Assembly: GCA_910584835.1 (NCBI GenBank)
Contig: CAJUEG010000112.1
Location: 1 to 6,838 of the forward strand
Length of the DNA: 6,838 nucleotides
Direction: 5' to 3'
Source of the DNA: an uncultured Oscillospiraceae bacterium
GTDB taxonomy: Bacteria > Bacillota > Clostridia > Oscillospirales > Oscillospiraceae
The notes below the pieces were generated by a model. That model was not told the origin of the DNA. It did not search any database and saw nothing but the letters and a program-made list of their open reading frames with translations. Shown here piece by piece: positions 1 through 4,766 of the stretch. The translations under genes and the position numbers were made by a program. Within the stretch, counting starts at the first letter, position 1. Each line of letters starts with the position of its first letter.

Positions 1-57
1 GACGAGGCCCGCCACGGCAAGGCTCTGAAGGGCCTGCTGGAGCGGTACTTCAAGTAA
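1..57 (+). CDS. Rubrerythrin / NADH peroxidase-like protein, C-terminal end (partial)
   Basis: Only the last 18 codons and a TAA stop are inside the window. They read DEARHGKALKGLLERYFK, a characteristic ending of clostridial rubrerythrin-family peroxidases. The E-x-x-H in EARH matches the last iron-ligating motif of the ferritin-like four-helix domain. The protein stops right after this helix, so it has no C-terminal rubredoxin domain. That fits the 'reverse rubrerythrin'/NADH peroxidase layout, in which the rubredoxin domain is N-terminal, or a form lacking that domain; the N-terminus is outside the window. Such cytoplasmic diiron proteins reduce hydrogen peroxide with electrons passed through rubredoxin. 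The rubredoxin gene 132 bases downstream on the same strand supports the call. With only 18 residues seen, the exact subfamily is uncertain. Confidence 0.72.
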   Translation, partial: DEARHGKALKGLLERYFK

Positions 58-79
58 GCCTTCCATTCCCCAACGGGGT

Positions 80-115
80 CCCCGCCGGGGCCCAGCGTCA
101 GCGGGTCCGGCGGGG
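80..115 (+). other. GC-rich inverted repeat between the rubrerythrin-like and rubredoxin genes
   Basis: CCCCGCCGG at 80-88 and CCGGCGGGG at 107-115 form a perfect 9-bp stem around an 18-base loop. A competing smaller hairpin (CCCC 80-83 with GGGG 87-90) uses the same left arm. No T run follows on either strand, so it does not look like a standard intrinsic terminator. It may be an intercistronic hairpin that stabilises the upstream mRNA or partly reduces transcription into the rubredoxin gene; that role is inference. Confidence 0.45.
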
Positions 116-140
116 AGAGGACGAGCATCGCAGTGAATGA

Positions 141-162
141 GCCTTCGCGCCCGCGCGGAGGC
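141..162 (+). other. Second intercistronic hairpin, just upstream of the rubredoxin gene
   Basis: GCCTTCGCG at 141-149 pairs with CGCGGAGGC at 154-162 through 9 bp (one T-G wobble on the plus-strand RNA), closing a 4-base CCCG loop. It ends 18 bases before the rubredoxin ribosome binding site. No T run follows, so it is not an obvious terminator. I see no convincing -35/-10 pair between 58 and 189, so the rubredoxin is probably transcribed from the upstream gene's promoter. The hairpin could be an RNA-processing or stability element, or one copy of a dispersed palindromic repeat. Confidence 0.4.
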
Positions 163-189
163 GAGTGATACAAAGATTGTGAGGACGAT

Positions 190-345
190 ATGGACAAGTA
201 TGTATGCCCCTGCGGCTATGAGTACGACCCCGCCGCAGGTGATCCCGACAACGGCGTCGCCCCCGGCACCCCCTGGGAGCAGGTCCCCGACAGCTGGGTC
301 TGCCCGGTGTGCGGCATGGGCAAGGACGTTTTTGAAAAGGCCTGA
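190..345 (+). CDS. Rubredoxin with an unusual C-x-C first knuckle
   Basis: This 51-residue protein is a small cytoplasmic iron-sulfur electron carrier that holds one Fe in four cysteine thiolates. It begins MDKYVCPCGYEYDPAAGD and ends with DSWVCPVCGMGKDVFEKA. Visible hallmarks are the two cysteine knuckles (C6/C8 and C38/C41), the Y-D-P segment (12-14), the DPDNGVAPGT loop, and the core aromatics W29, W36 and F48. The length is normal for the family. The first knuckle is C-P-C-G, one residue shorter than the usual C-x2-C-G; the second knuckle is normal. The ATG at 190 is chosen because GAGGA at 181-185 precedes it and the N-terminus matches family members. It follows the rubrerythrin-like gene on the same strand, so it most likely supplies electrons to that peroxidase. 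A terminator starts 11 bases after the stop. Confidence 0.93.
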   Translation: MDKYVCPCGYEYDPAAGDPDNGVAPGTPWEQVPDSWVCPVCGMGKDVFEKA

Positions 346-355
346 GGCCGAGTTT

Positions 356-396
356 AAAAAGGATGGGACGGGCGGAATGCCCGTCCCATCCTTTTT
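356..396 (+). terminator. Strong intrinsic terminator after the rubredoxin gene
   Basis: A perfect 18-bp stem (356-373 with 379-396) encloses a 5-base loop GGAAT. The core is GGATGGGACGGGC with its complement, flanked by A5 on the left and T5 on the right. It starts 11 bases after the rubredoxin stop codon. Because both the A run and the T run are present, it could also stop transcripts arriving on the minus strand from the glycolipid operon. Confidence 0.92.
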
Positions 397-421
397 GCGC
401 CGGCCTGCCGCAAACACAATC

Positions 422-454
422 AAGGCGCGAAGGCTTAGACGGCCTCCGCGCCTT
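422..454 (-). terminator. Terminator downstream of the minus-strand flippase-like gene
   Basis: A 13-base stem (422-434 with 442-454) has a 7-base loop. Position 430 opposite 446 is an A-C mismatch on the plus strand but a U-G wobble in the minus-strand RNA, so the fold is better on the minus strand. It lies 20 bases beyond the stop codon of the flippase-like gene. The minus-strand tail is only moderately T-rich (TT, then GATTGTGTTT). The plus-strand tail (TTTCCTTTTT) is richer in T, so it may work in both directions. Confidence 0.7.
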
Positions 455-473
455 TCCTTTTTCACCGGCGCTC

Positions 474-1577
474 CTACCGCGCCCCCTCCAGCGGCGCGGC
501 CTTTTTGACCCGCTCCGTCCGCTGGTCCGGGCCCGGCTGCGCCCCCTCCCGGACGGGTGCCTTCCTCCGGCGCAGCCCCCGGCCCGCGGCCAGCACAATG
601 GCGGTGGCGATGAGCACCAGATAGCAGTTCAGCGTCCGGCTGAGGATCATGGCCGGGGCCACCAGCCCCTGGCCGTACACCAGCAAAAAGCCCCGCAGGA
701 ACACATTTTCCGCCGCCCCGGCGGACCCGGGCAGGGGCAGATAGCCCACGGCAATGGCGCACAGGGCCTGGAGGGCCATCACCTCCCACAGGGAGAAGCC
801 GGACAGCCCGAACGCCCGGTAGACCACATAGGGCATGGCGTAGGAGCAGGCCAGCTGGAGGGCGCTGAGCCCCACCACCTTGGCCAGCAGCCCCGGCGAG
901 CGGCGGATGAGGTCGGCCCCCCGGCGGTACTCCGCCAGGTGCTCGTCCGCCTTGGCCTCCAGCCCGGATTTGTCCAGGGCCGGCCACGCCCTGGCCCCCA
1001 GGGCGATGCAGCCGTACAGCAGCCGCCTGGTGGGGCCGGGGAGAAACAGGAAGAGGAACATGGCGGCGTCCAGCGCCGCGAACACCGCCAGGCCGAAGCC
1101 CAGCAGCAGCCCCACCTGGCCCCCCAGCCGCTCGGTGAACCCGCCGGCATGGGTCAGGGCGAAAATCCCCCAGCCCATGGCCGCCGTGTTGTAGCCGATG
1201 GTCACCAGCAGCATGTCCAGCGCGCCGGTGGCGGCGGGGGTGCCGTCCTTGCCCATGGCCACCACCTGGGCGGGCTGGCCGCCGGTGGCGGAGGGGGTGA
1301 TGGTGCTGAAAAAGAAGCCCACGCATGAGTAATACGCGCACCGGCGGAAGGGCTGGGCGCTGCCCAGGGCGCGGAGGATGGAGTGGGTGGCCTTGGCCTC
1401 GCAGCAGATGAACAGCGCCATCAGCGGCAGGCCCAGCAGCAGAATACGCCAGTCGGCACTGAGCAGGGCGGCGGCCAGCTGCCCCGGGGTCTGCTGCTGG
1501 AAGATGGTATACACCGTCCAGGCCAGCAGGGCGCACACCGCAGCCGTGCACACCACGTTTTTCCACTGGATTTTCAC
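474..1577 (-). CDS. Flippase-like membrane protein, lysylphosphatidylglycerol synthase transmembrane family (UPF0104)
   Basis: This 367-residue polytopic inner-membrane protein has several long hydrophobic stretches (about 8-27, 44-60, 120-143, 156-180, 228-252, 306-332). Two family signatures are present: GFFFSTITPSATGGQPAQV at about 87-105, and LPLPGSAGAAE at about 280-290. These belong to the family that includes the N-terminal flippase half of MprF. The cytosolic aminoacyl-transferase half of MprF (about 850 residues in total) is absent, so it should not by itself make lysyl-lipid. The C-terminal tail (335-367) is basic and polar. The preferred start is GTG at 1577: AGGAGG at 1586-1591 lies 8 bases upstream, and the start overlaps the glycosyltransferase stop in GTGA. 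An ATG at 1583 would leave only 2 bases after the Shine-Dalgarno. The partner enzyme suggests glycolipid translocation or export, but the substrate is unproven. Confidence 0.88.
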   Translation of the reverse strand: MKIQWKNVVCTAAVCALLAWTVYTIFQQQTPGQLAAALLSADWRILLLGLPLMALFICCEAKATHSILRALGSAQPFRRCAYYSCVGFFFSTITPSATGGQPAQVVAMGKDGTPAATGALDMLLVTIGYNTAAMGWGIFALTHAGGFTERLGGQVGLLLGFGLAVFAALDAAMFLFLFLPGPTRRLLYGCIALGARAWPALDKSGLEAKADEHLAEYRRGADLIRRSPGLLAKVVGLSALQLACSYAMPYVVYRAFGLSGFSLWEVMALQALCAIAVGYLPLPGSAGAAENVFLRGFLLVYGQGLVAPAMILSRTLNCYLVLIATAIVLAAGRGLRRRKAPVREGAQPGPDQRTERVKKAAPLEGAR

Positions 1578-2647
1578 GCGCATACCCTCCTGTCCCGGTC
1601 CAGGGAGCGCACCACGGCGCAGGCGGCGGTGCGGCTGATGTCGGCGGCCATGTCGTCCATGGCCCGCTCCATGGCGGACAGCGCCTCGCTGTCGCAGATG
1701 GTCTCCCGGATGGCGGCCAGGCAGGCGCTCTCCTCCTTGGCCGCGATGCGGGCCATGCCCCGGCGCACCAGGAAGTTGGCGTTCTCCTGTTCCTGCTTCA
1801 GGAAGGGCTGCCAGGCCAGGATGGGCAGCCGGGCCGCGATGGCCTCAAAGCAGGTGATGCCGCCCGGCTTTGACAGCATGAGGCTGGCCCGGGCCATGTA
1901 CTTGTCCACCTGGGTGGTGAACGGGACGGCCTCAATGTTCTCATATTTGCCGTTCAGGCGCCGGAACAGCTTGTCGTTGCGCCCGGTGAGGATGGTGGTG
2001 TGCACCCCGGGCAGGGCGTTGAGCGCCTGGTAGAAGCTGTCCCGCCGGGGCATCAGCCCCAGCCCGCCCCCCATAATGAGCAGCTCCCGCCGTTTGGAAT
2101 GGTCTTTGCGGGCGGGTTGGAACCGCCCGCTGACGGGGATACCGGACACCACCACGGTGTCCGGGTCGGCGCCCTTGGCGATGAAGCCCTGGCGGACGGA
2201 TTCCTCCGCCACCAGGTAGCAGTCGGTGCCGGCGTGGAGCCATTCGCTGTGGCAGGTCACATCGGTGACGCAGGTGACCAGGGGGATGTCCGACGGCCCC
2301 TCCTCCTTGTACTTTGCCATGGCGGCGGAGCAGATGGGGTGGGTGGACACCACCACGTCCGGCTCATATTTGTCCAGCAGCCGGTCCAGCCCGCCCAGCA
2401 GGCTGTCCCCCCGGCCGTCGCCGGAGTCGTTCACCGTCAGGTCGTGGTAAATGTTATAAAACACCCCGCCGTAGGTCACCAGCACGTTGAACCACCAGTA
2501 CATAGCGGGGGCCAGCTCGGGGGCGGCGTATTCAAACAGGTCTACGACGTCGGCCCGGTGGCCGTCCTGGGCCAGCTGCTCCCGCAGGGCGTTGGCGGCG
2601 GACAGATGCCCCATGCCGAATTTACCTGTCAAAATCAAAACGTTCAT
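1574..2647 (-). CDS. MGDG synthase-type glycosyltransferase (GT28), probable diacylglycerol glycosyltransferase
   Basis: This 357-residue protein of the MGDG-synthase/UgtP family would transfer a sugar from a UDP-sugar to diacylglycerol at the inner face of the membrane. The N-terminal domain opens with MNVLILTGKFGMGHLSAA, containing the family's G-x-G-H loop (residues 11-14). VTDVTCHSEW follows at about 127-136. The C-terminal Rossmann domain starts with the glycine-rich IMGGGLGLM (191-199) and carries the donor-site signature SKPGGITCFEAIA (259-271), then PFLKQEQENANFL (281-293). The length is typical. No signal peptide or transmembrane helix is evident, so it is probably membrane-associated. 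ATG at 2647 is preferred over TTG at 2650 because AGGAGG lies 7 bases upstream of the ATG but only 4 from the TTG. It is the first gene of a two-gene operon with the flippase-like protein. Whether it adds glucose or galactose, and how many, cannot be read from sequence. Confidence 0.88.
   Translation of the reverse strand: MNVLILTGKFGMGHLSAANALREQLAQDGHRADVVDLFEYAAPELAPAMYWWFNVLVTYGGVFYNIYHDLTVNDSGDGRGDSLLGGLDRLLDKYEPDVVVSTHPICSAAMAKYKEEGPSDIPLVTCVTDVTCHSEWLHAGTDCYLVAEESVRQGFIAKGADPDTVVVSGIPVSGRFQPARKDHSKRRELLIMGGGLGLMPRRDSFYQALNALPGVHTTILTGRNDKLFRRLNGKYENIEAVPFTTQVDKYMARASLMLSKPGGITCFEAIAARLPILAWQPFLKQEQENANFLVRRGMARIAAKEESACLAAIRETICDSEALSAMERAMDDMAADISRTAACAVVRSLDRDRRVCA
1586..1591 (-). 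promoter_or_regulatory. Ribosome binding site that decides the flippase-like gene start
   Basis: AGGAGG on the minus strand lies inside the 3' end of the glycosyltransferase gene. It is 8 bases before GTG (1577), which is ideal spacing, but only 2 bases before ATG (1583). This favours the GTG start and the 4-base GTGA overlap. Confidence 0.7.
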
Positions 2648-2654
2648 CAAGATT

Positions 2655-2660
2655 CCTCCT
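2655..2660 (-). promoter_or_regulatory. Ribosome binding site of the glycosyltransferase gene
   Basis: A perfect AGGAGG on the minus strand lies 7 bases before ATG 2647 and 4 bases before the in-frame TTG at 2650. The spacing supports the ATG, giving 357 rather than 358 residues. Confidence 0.8.
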
Positions 2661-2733
2661 CTTTCCGCGAGAGCCGGCCTGCACTTTCCCGCCGCCTCAA
2701 CGGAGCATTGCGGCCCGCCCTTTGACAGTACCG

Positions 2734-2761
2734 ATTATAGAGGACAAATCTTCAGTTTCAA
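2734..2761 (-). promoter_or_regulatory. Sigma-A-type promoter for the glycosyltransferase/flippase operon
   Basis: On the minus strand, TTGAAA (2761-2756) and a consensus TATAAT (2739-2734) are separated by 16 bases. The surrounding sequence is AT-rich in an otherwise GC-rich window. Transcription would start near 2727, leaving a 5' leader of about 80 bases before ATG 2647. I see no convincing riboswitch or attenuator in that leader. Confidence 0.8.
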
Positions 2762-2806
2762 CACAGATACGCCTTATATTTTGGTGGGGTTTTCTTTAAG
2801 AATCCC

Positions 2807-3328
2807 TTAAGGCTTTCCCTGTTCCGGCAGCTCCTCCGCCGTCAGCCAGACAACCCCCTCCGGCTGTGCGCCGTGGCAGCACACCGCCCCCCGCCAGCCC
2901 TCCCCGGCAAAGTCCGCGCAGCAGCCTGGAGGGGGAAGCGCCTCCTTGGGCGGGCAGAGGGAAATATCCTCCCGCTTGCACCAGCTCTCCTTCCGGGTCC
3001 ACAGCCGGTAAAAGTCCTCCCAGCTTCCGTCGAACTCCTCCAGCTCCTCCCCGCTCAGGACGTAGCGGGGCAGGCCCGCCCGCCGGGGCCGGACCACCTC
3101 CACATCCACCCCAACCGGCCCGTCGGACAGGGCGCACAGCGCCAGCCCGCCGCTGTGGGACAGGGAAAACCACCGCCCTTCCTCCAGCGCAAACAGGGGC
3201 TTGCCCCGGGGGGAGCGCTCCACCGGGGGCAGCGCCGTCCACCCCCAGCGCAGCCGCGCAGCCGCGGCCAACAGCGGCCATGCCAGCAGCCGCCCGTCCT
3301 CTCCCTCCGCGCCGTATACCACCGTCAT
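2807..3328 (-). CDS. 4'-phosphopantetheinyl transferase, Sfp superfamily
   Basis: This 173-residue cytoplasmic enzyme would move the 4'-phosphopantetheine arm of coenzyme A onto a serine of a carrier protein. The family motifs appear in order: RGKP (41-44), FSLSHS (54-59), GVDVE (73-77, with D75 and E77 as likely Mg2+ ligands), and W-T-R-K-E-S ending in K118 (110-118, with E114 and K118 as likely catalytic residues). It is shorter than Sfp (about 224 residues), mainly at both ends, but no core motif is missing. ATG 3328 is supported by GGAGG at 3335-3339 with 6-base spacing. No polyketide, nonribosomal peptide or fatty acid gene is adjacent, so its carrier protein is unknown. It has no obvious promoter in the 71-base gap upstream and may depend on read-through from trmO. 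There is also no strong terminator before the glycosyltransferase promoter. Confidence 0.87.
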   Translation of the reverse strand: MTVVYGAEGEDGRLLAWPLLAAAARLRWGWTALPPVERSPRGKPLFALEEGRWFSLSHSGGLALCALSDGPVGVDVEVVRPRRAGLPRYVLSGEELEEFDGSWEDFYRLWTRKESWCKREDISLCPPKEALPPPGCCADFAGEGWRGAVCCHGAQPEGVVWLTAEELPEQGKP

Positions 3329-3359
3329 GGTACTCCTCCCATACTCGTCTATTTTTTTA

Positions 3360-3393
3360 AAGGCCGCCCCCGCCGCATGGCGGGGGCGGCCTT
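3360..3393 (-). terminator. Perfect GC-rich hairpin between trmO and the phosphopantetheinyl transferase gene
   Basis: A perfect 15-bp stem (3360-3374 with 3379-3393) encloses a 4-base loop GCAT. It starts 7 bases after the trmO stop codon on the minus strand. In that direction the stem is followed by only a short T run (TTT) and then A7, so termination may be incomplete. Read on the plus strand, no T run follows. It is probably a weak or partial terminator that lets some transcription reach the next gene. Confidence 0.6.
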
Positions 3394-3399
3394 CCTCTG

Positions 3400-4077
3400 T
3401 CAGCTCTCAGGCGGACGGATATCCGTCACCGTTACCACCCTGTCCCGGACGGTAAAGCGCACCTCCATCCCGGCAAACCCGAACCCATACGCCCGCCCCG
3501 GGTCGTCCTGATACGGGGGGCGCGGGTCCTGGGCCAGCACCCCGAGGAGCGCCGCCCTCTTATCCTCCGGCGCCCTCTCCAGCAGCGGCTGGGGGCACTC
3601 CACCGCCAGCCCGGCCTCCGGCGCGCTCCCGGCAAAGCCGCCCGCCGCCTCGGGCCGGCAGTCGGCGTAGGGGATATAGGGCTTGATGTCAAGCACCGGC
3701 GTGCCGTCCACCATGTCCGCCCCGGACACATGGAGCACCGGGCCGTCTGGGGCGTCCCACTCCACCCCCTCCAGCCTCACGCAGGACAGCCCGATGGGGT
3801 TGGGGCGGAAGGGGGAGCGGGTGGCGAACACCCCCAGCCGCCGGTTCCCCCCCAGCCTGGGGGGGCGGACGGTGGGGGACCAGCCCCTGTCCCGGTTTTC
3901 GGAAAACTCCCAGATAAGCCACAGGTGGGAGAACCCCTCAATCCCCCGCAGAATCTCGGGCGTCCGGTAGGGCGGCTCCAGCACCACCGCGGCGCGCAGC
4001 TGCTCCACCAGCCCCGCCTGCCGGGGCACGCCGAACTTGGACGCAAAGTCGGTGCGGATATGGGCGACGGGCTCCAT
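3400..4077 (-). CDS. trmO: tRNA (N6-threonylcarbamoyladenosine37-N6)-methyltransferase TrmO
   Basis: This 225-residue enzyme of the TrmO/TsaA/YaeB family uses S-adenosylmethionine to methylate t6A at position 37 of tRNA, tuning decoding of ACC/ACU threonine codons. It is a cytoplasmic beta-barrel methyltransferase. The sequence shows EILRGIEGFSHLWLIWEFSE (41-60), TRSPFRPNPIGLSCVRLEGV (86-105), and GADMVDGTPVLDIKPYIPYA (119-138), which are core family signatures. A C-terminal DPRPPYQ...YGFGF segment (184-201) is also typical. ATG 4077 is chosen because MEPVAHIRTDF matches the family's N-terminus. The reading frame stays open upstream to 4185, but that part overlaps the neighbouring gene and looks non-native. 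The start shares one base with the stop of the HD-domain gene (TGATG), and no strong ribosome binding site precedes it, which indicates translational coupling. A GC-rich hairpin follows its stop. Confidence 0.92.
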   Translation of the reverse strand: MEPVAHIRTDFASKFGVPRQAGLVEQLRAAVVLEPPYRTPEILRGIEGFSHLWLIWEFSENRDRGWSPTVRPPRLGGNRRLGVFATRSPFRPNPIGLSCVRLEGVEWDAPDGPVLHVSGADMVDGTPVLDIKPYIPYADCRPEAAGGFAGSAPEAGLAVECPQPLLERAPEDKRAALLGVLAQDPRPPYQDDPGRAYGFGFAGMEVRFTVRDRVVTVTDIRPPES

Positions 4078-4634
4078 CAGTCCACGTTGGGGCTGGCGCG
4101 CATGGCCAGGATGGTTTTCCCGATGAGCTCGTCCAGCTCCCAGCCCAGCATGGCCGCGCCCCGCTCGATTACCTCCCGGGAGCACCCGGCGGCGAACCGC
4201 TTATCTTTATACTTCTTTTTCACCGACTTGACCTCCAAATCGGACACGCTCCTGGAGGGCCGCATGAGGGCCGCCGCCCCGATGAGCCCCGTCAGCTCGT
4301 CCACGGCGAAGAGCACCTTCTCCATCTGGCTCTCCGGCGCGATATCCACGCACTCCCCGTAGCCGTGGCTGGCGGCGGCGCGGACAATGGCCTCGTCGAT
4401 ATCCCGCTGGCGCATCAGCTCCTGGCTTTTGACGCAGTGCTCCTCGGGCCACTGTTCAAAATCCAGGTCGTGGAGGATGCCCACGGCCTCCCACACGTCG
4501 GCGTCCCCGCCAAAGCCCAGCTCCTGGGCAAACCAGCGCATCACGTCGCCCACGGTGCGGGCGTGCCTGCGGTGGAAGTCGCCCTCGTTAAATTCGCACA
4601 ACAGCTCCCATGCCTGCTCGGGGGTAGGGATCAT
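4077..4634 (-). CDS. HD-domain protein, probable metal-dependent phosphohydrolase
   Basis: This 185-residue cytoplasmic protein carries an HD domain with a probable metal-binding set: H24 (in HRRHARTVGD), H55-D56 (in ILHDLDFE, with D58) and D112 (in AVDELTGLI). Additional histidines H66 and H90 fit an active site. The second half, with MRPSRSVSDLEVKSVKKKY (124-142) and the closing LGWELDELIGKTILAM, is strongly conserved in a family widespread in Clostridia. To my knowledge that family has no established substrate. ATG 4634 is supported by AGGAG 9 bases upstream and by the fact that the longer open frame (to 5066) runs back through the divergent promoters into the cysteine desulfurase gene. 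It is the first gene of an operon with trmO and has its own promoter. A nucleotide or phosphorylated small molecule is the likely substrate class, but this is inference. Confidence 0.85.
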   Translation of the reverse strand: MIPTPEQAWELLCEFNEGDFHRRHARTVGDVMRWFAQELGFGGDADVWEAVGILHDLDFEQWPEEHCVKSQELMRQRDIDEAIVRAAASHGYGECVDIAPESQMEKVLFAVDELTGLIGAAALMRPSRSVSDLEVKSVKKKYKDKRFAAGCSREVIERGAAMLGWELDELIGKTILAMRASPNVD

Positions 4635-4667
4635 GGCAAACAGCTCCTTTTTTATTATGTTGAAGGA

Positions 4668-4697
4668 ATCATATACCTCTCCTCCCCTTCTTGTCAA
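4668..4697 (-). promoter_or_regulatory. Sigma-A-type promoter for the HD-domain/trmO operon
   Basis: On the minus strand, a consensus TTGACA (4697-4692) and TATGAT (4673-4668) are separated by 18 bases. The predicted start is near 4661, giving a leader of only about 26 bases that contains an AT-rich stretch and the AGGAG of the HD gene. Confidence 0.8.
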
Positions 4698-4704
4698 TCC
4701 CCCG

Positions 4705-4733
4705 TTGACTTTTGGCGCGCAAACCATTACAAT
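4705..4733 (+). promoter_or_regulatory. Sigma-A-type promoter for the cysteine desulfurase/MATE operon
   Basis: TTGACT (4705-4710) and TACAAT (4728-4733) have the ideal 17-base spacing. The predicted start is near 4740, so the leader is about 27 bases and includes the AGGAGG at 4753-4758. The -35 lies back to back with the -35 of the divergent HD/trmO promoter, only 7 bases apart. Confidence 0.85.
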
Positions 4734-4766
4734 ACAAGGACTGCATTGGCTCAGGAGGGGACCGCC

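Noticed and set aside
133..168. Possible 11-codon leader peptide starting at GTG before the rubredoxin
   Set aside because: It coincides with the hairpin arms, has no clear ribosome binding site and no telling codon pattern such as repeated regulatory codons.
363..1328. Long plus-strand open frame opposite the flippase-like gene
   Set aside because: Its product is rich in Gly, Pro, Gln and His with no domain, and it lies antisense to a gene with clear family motifs; it arises from GC-rich third positions.
2000..2725. Plus-strand open frame of 241 codons opposite the glycosyltransferase
   Set aside because: Low-complexity composition, no ribosome binding site, and antisense to a well-supported GT28 gene.
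2648..2733. Possible riboswitch or leader peptide in the glycosyltransferase 5' leader
   Set aside because: The leader is only about 80 bases; a three-codon ATG frame exists but has no ribosome binding site, and I see no recognisable aptamer or terminator/antiterminator pair.
2873..3511. Plus-strand open frame across the phosphopantetheinyl transferase and trmO ends
   Set aside because: It runs through the hairpin at 3360-3393 and overlaps two supported minus-strand genes; its product has no recognisable family.
4078..4185. N-terminal extension of TrmO to 261 residues
   Set aside because: The added residues overlap the HD gene and do not resemble TrmO; homologues start at the MEPVAHIRTDF-like segment.
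4365..4766. N-terminal extension of the cysteine desulfurase to 513 residues
   Set aside because: It is antisense to the HD gene and precedes the mapped promoter and ribosome binding site; family proteins begin near IYFDYAAT.
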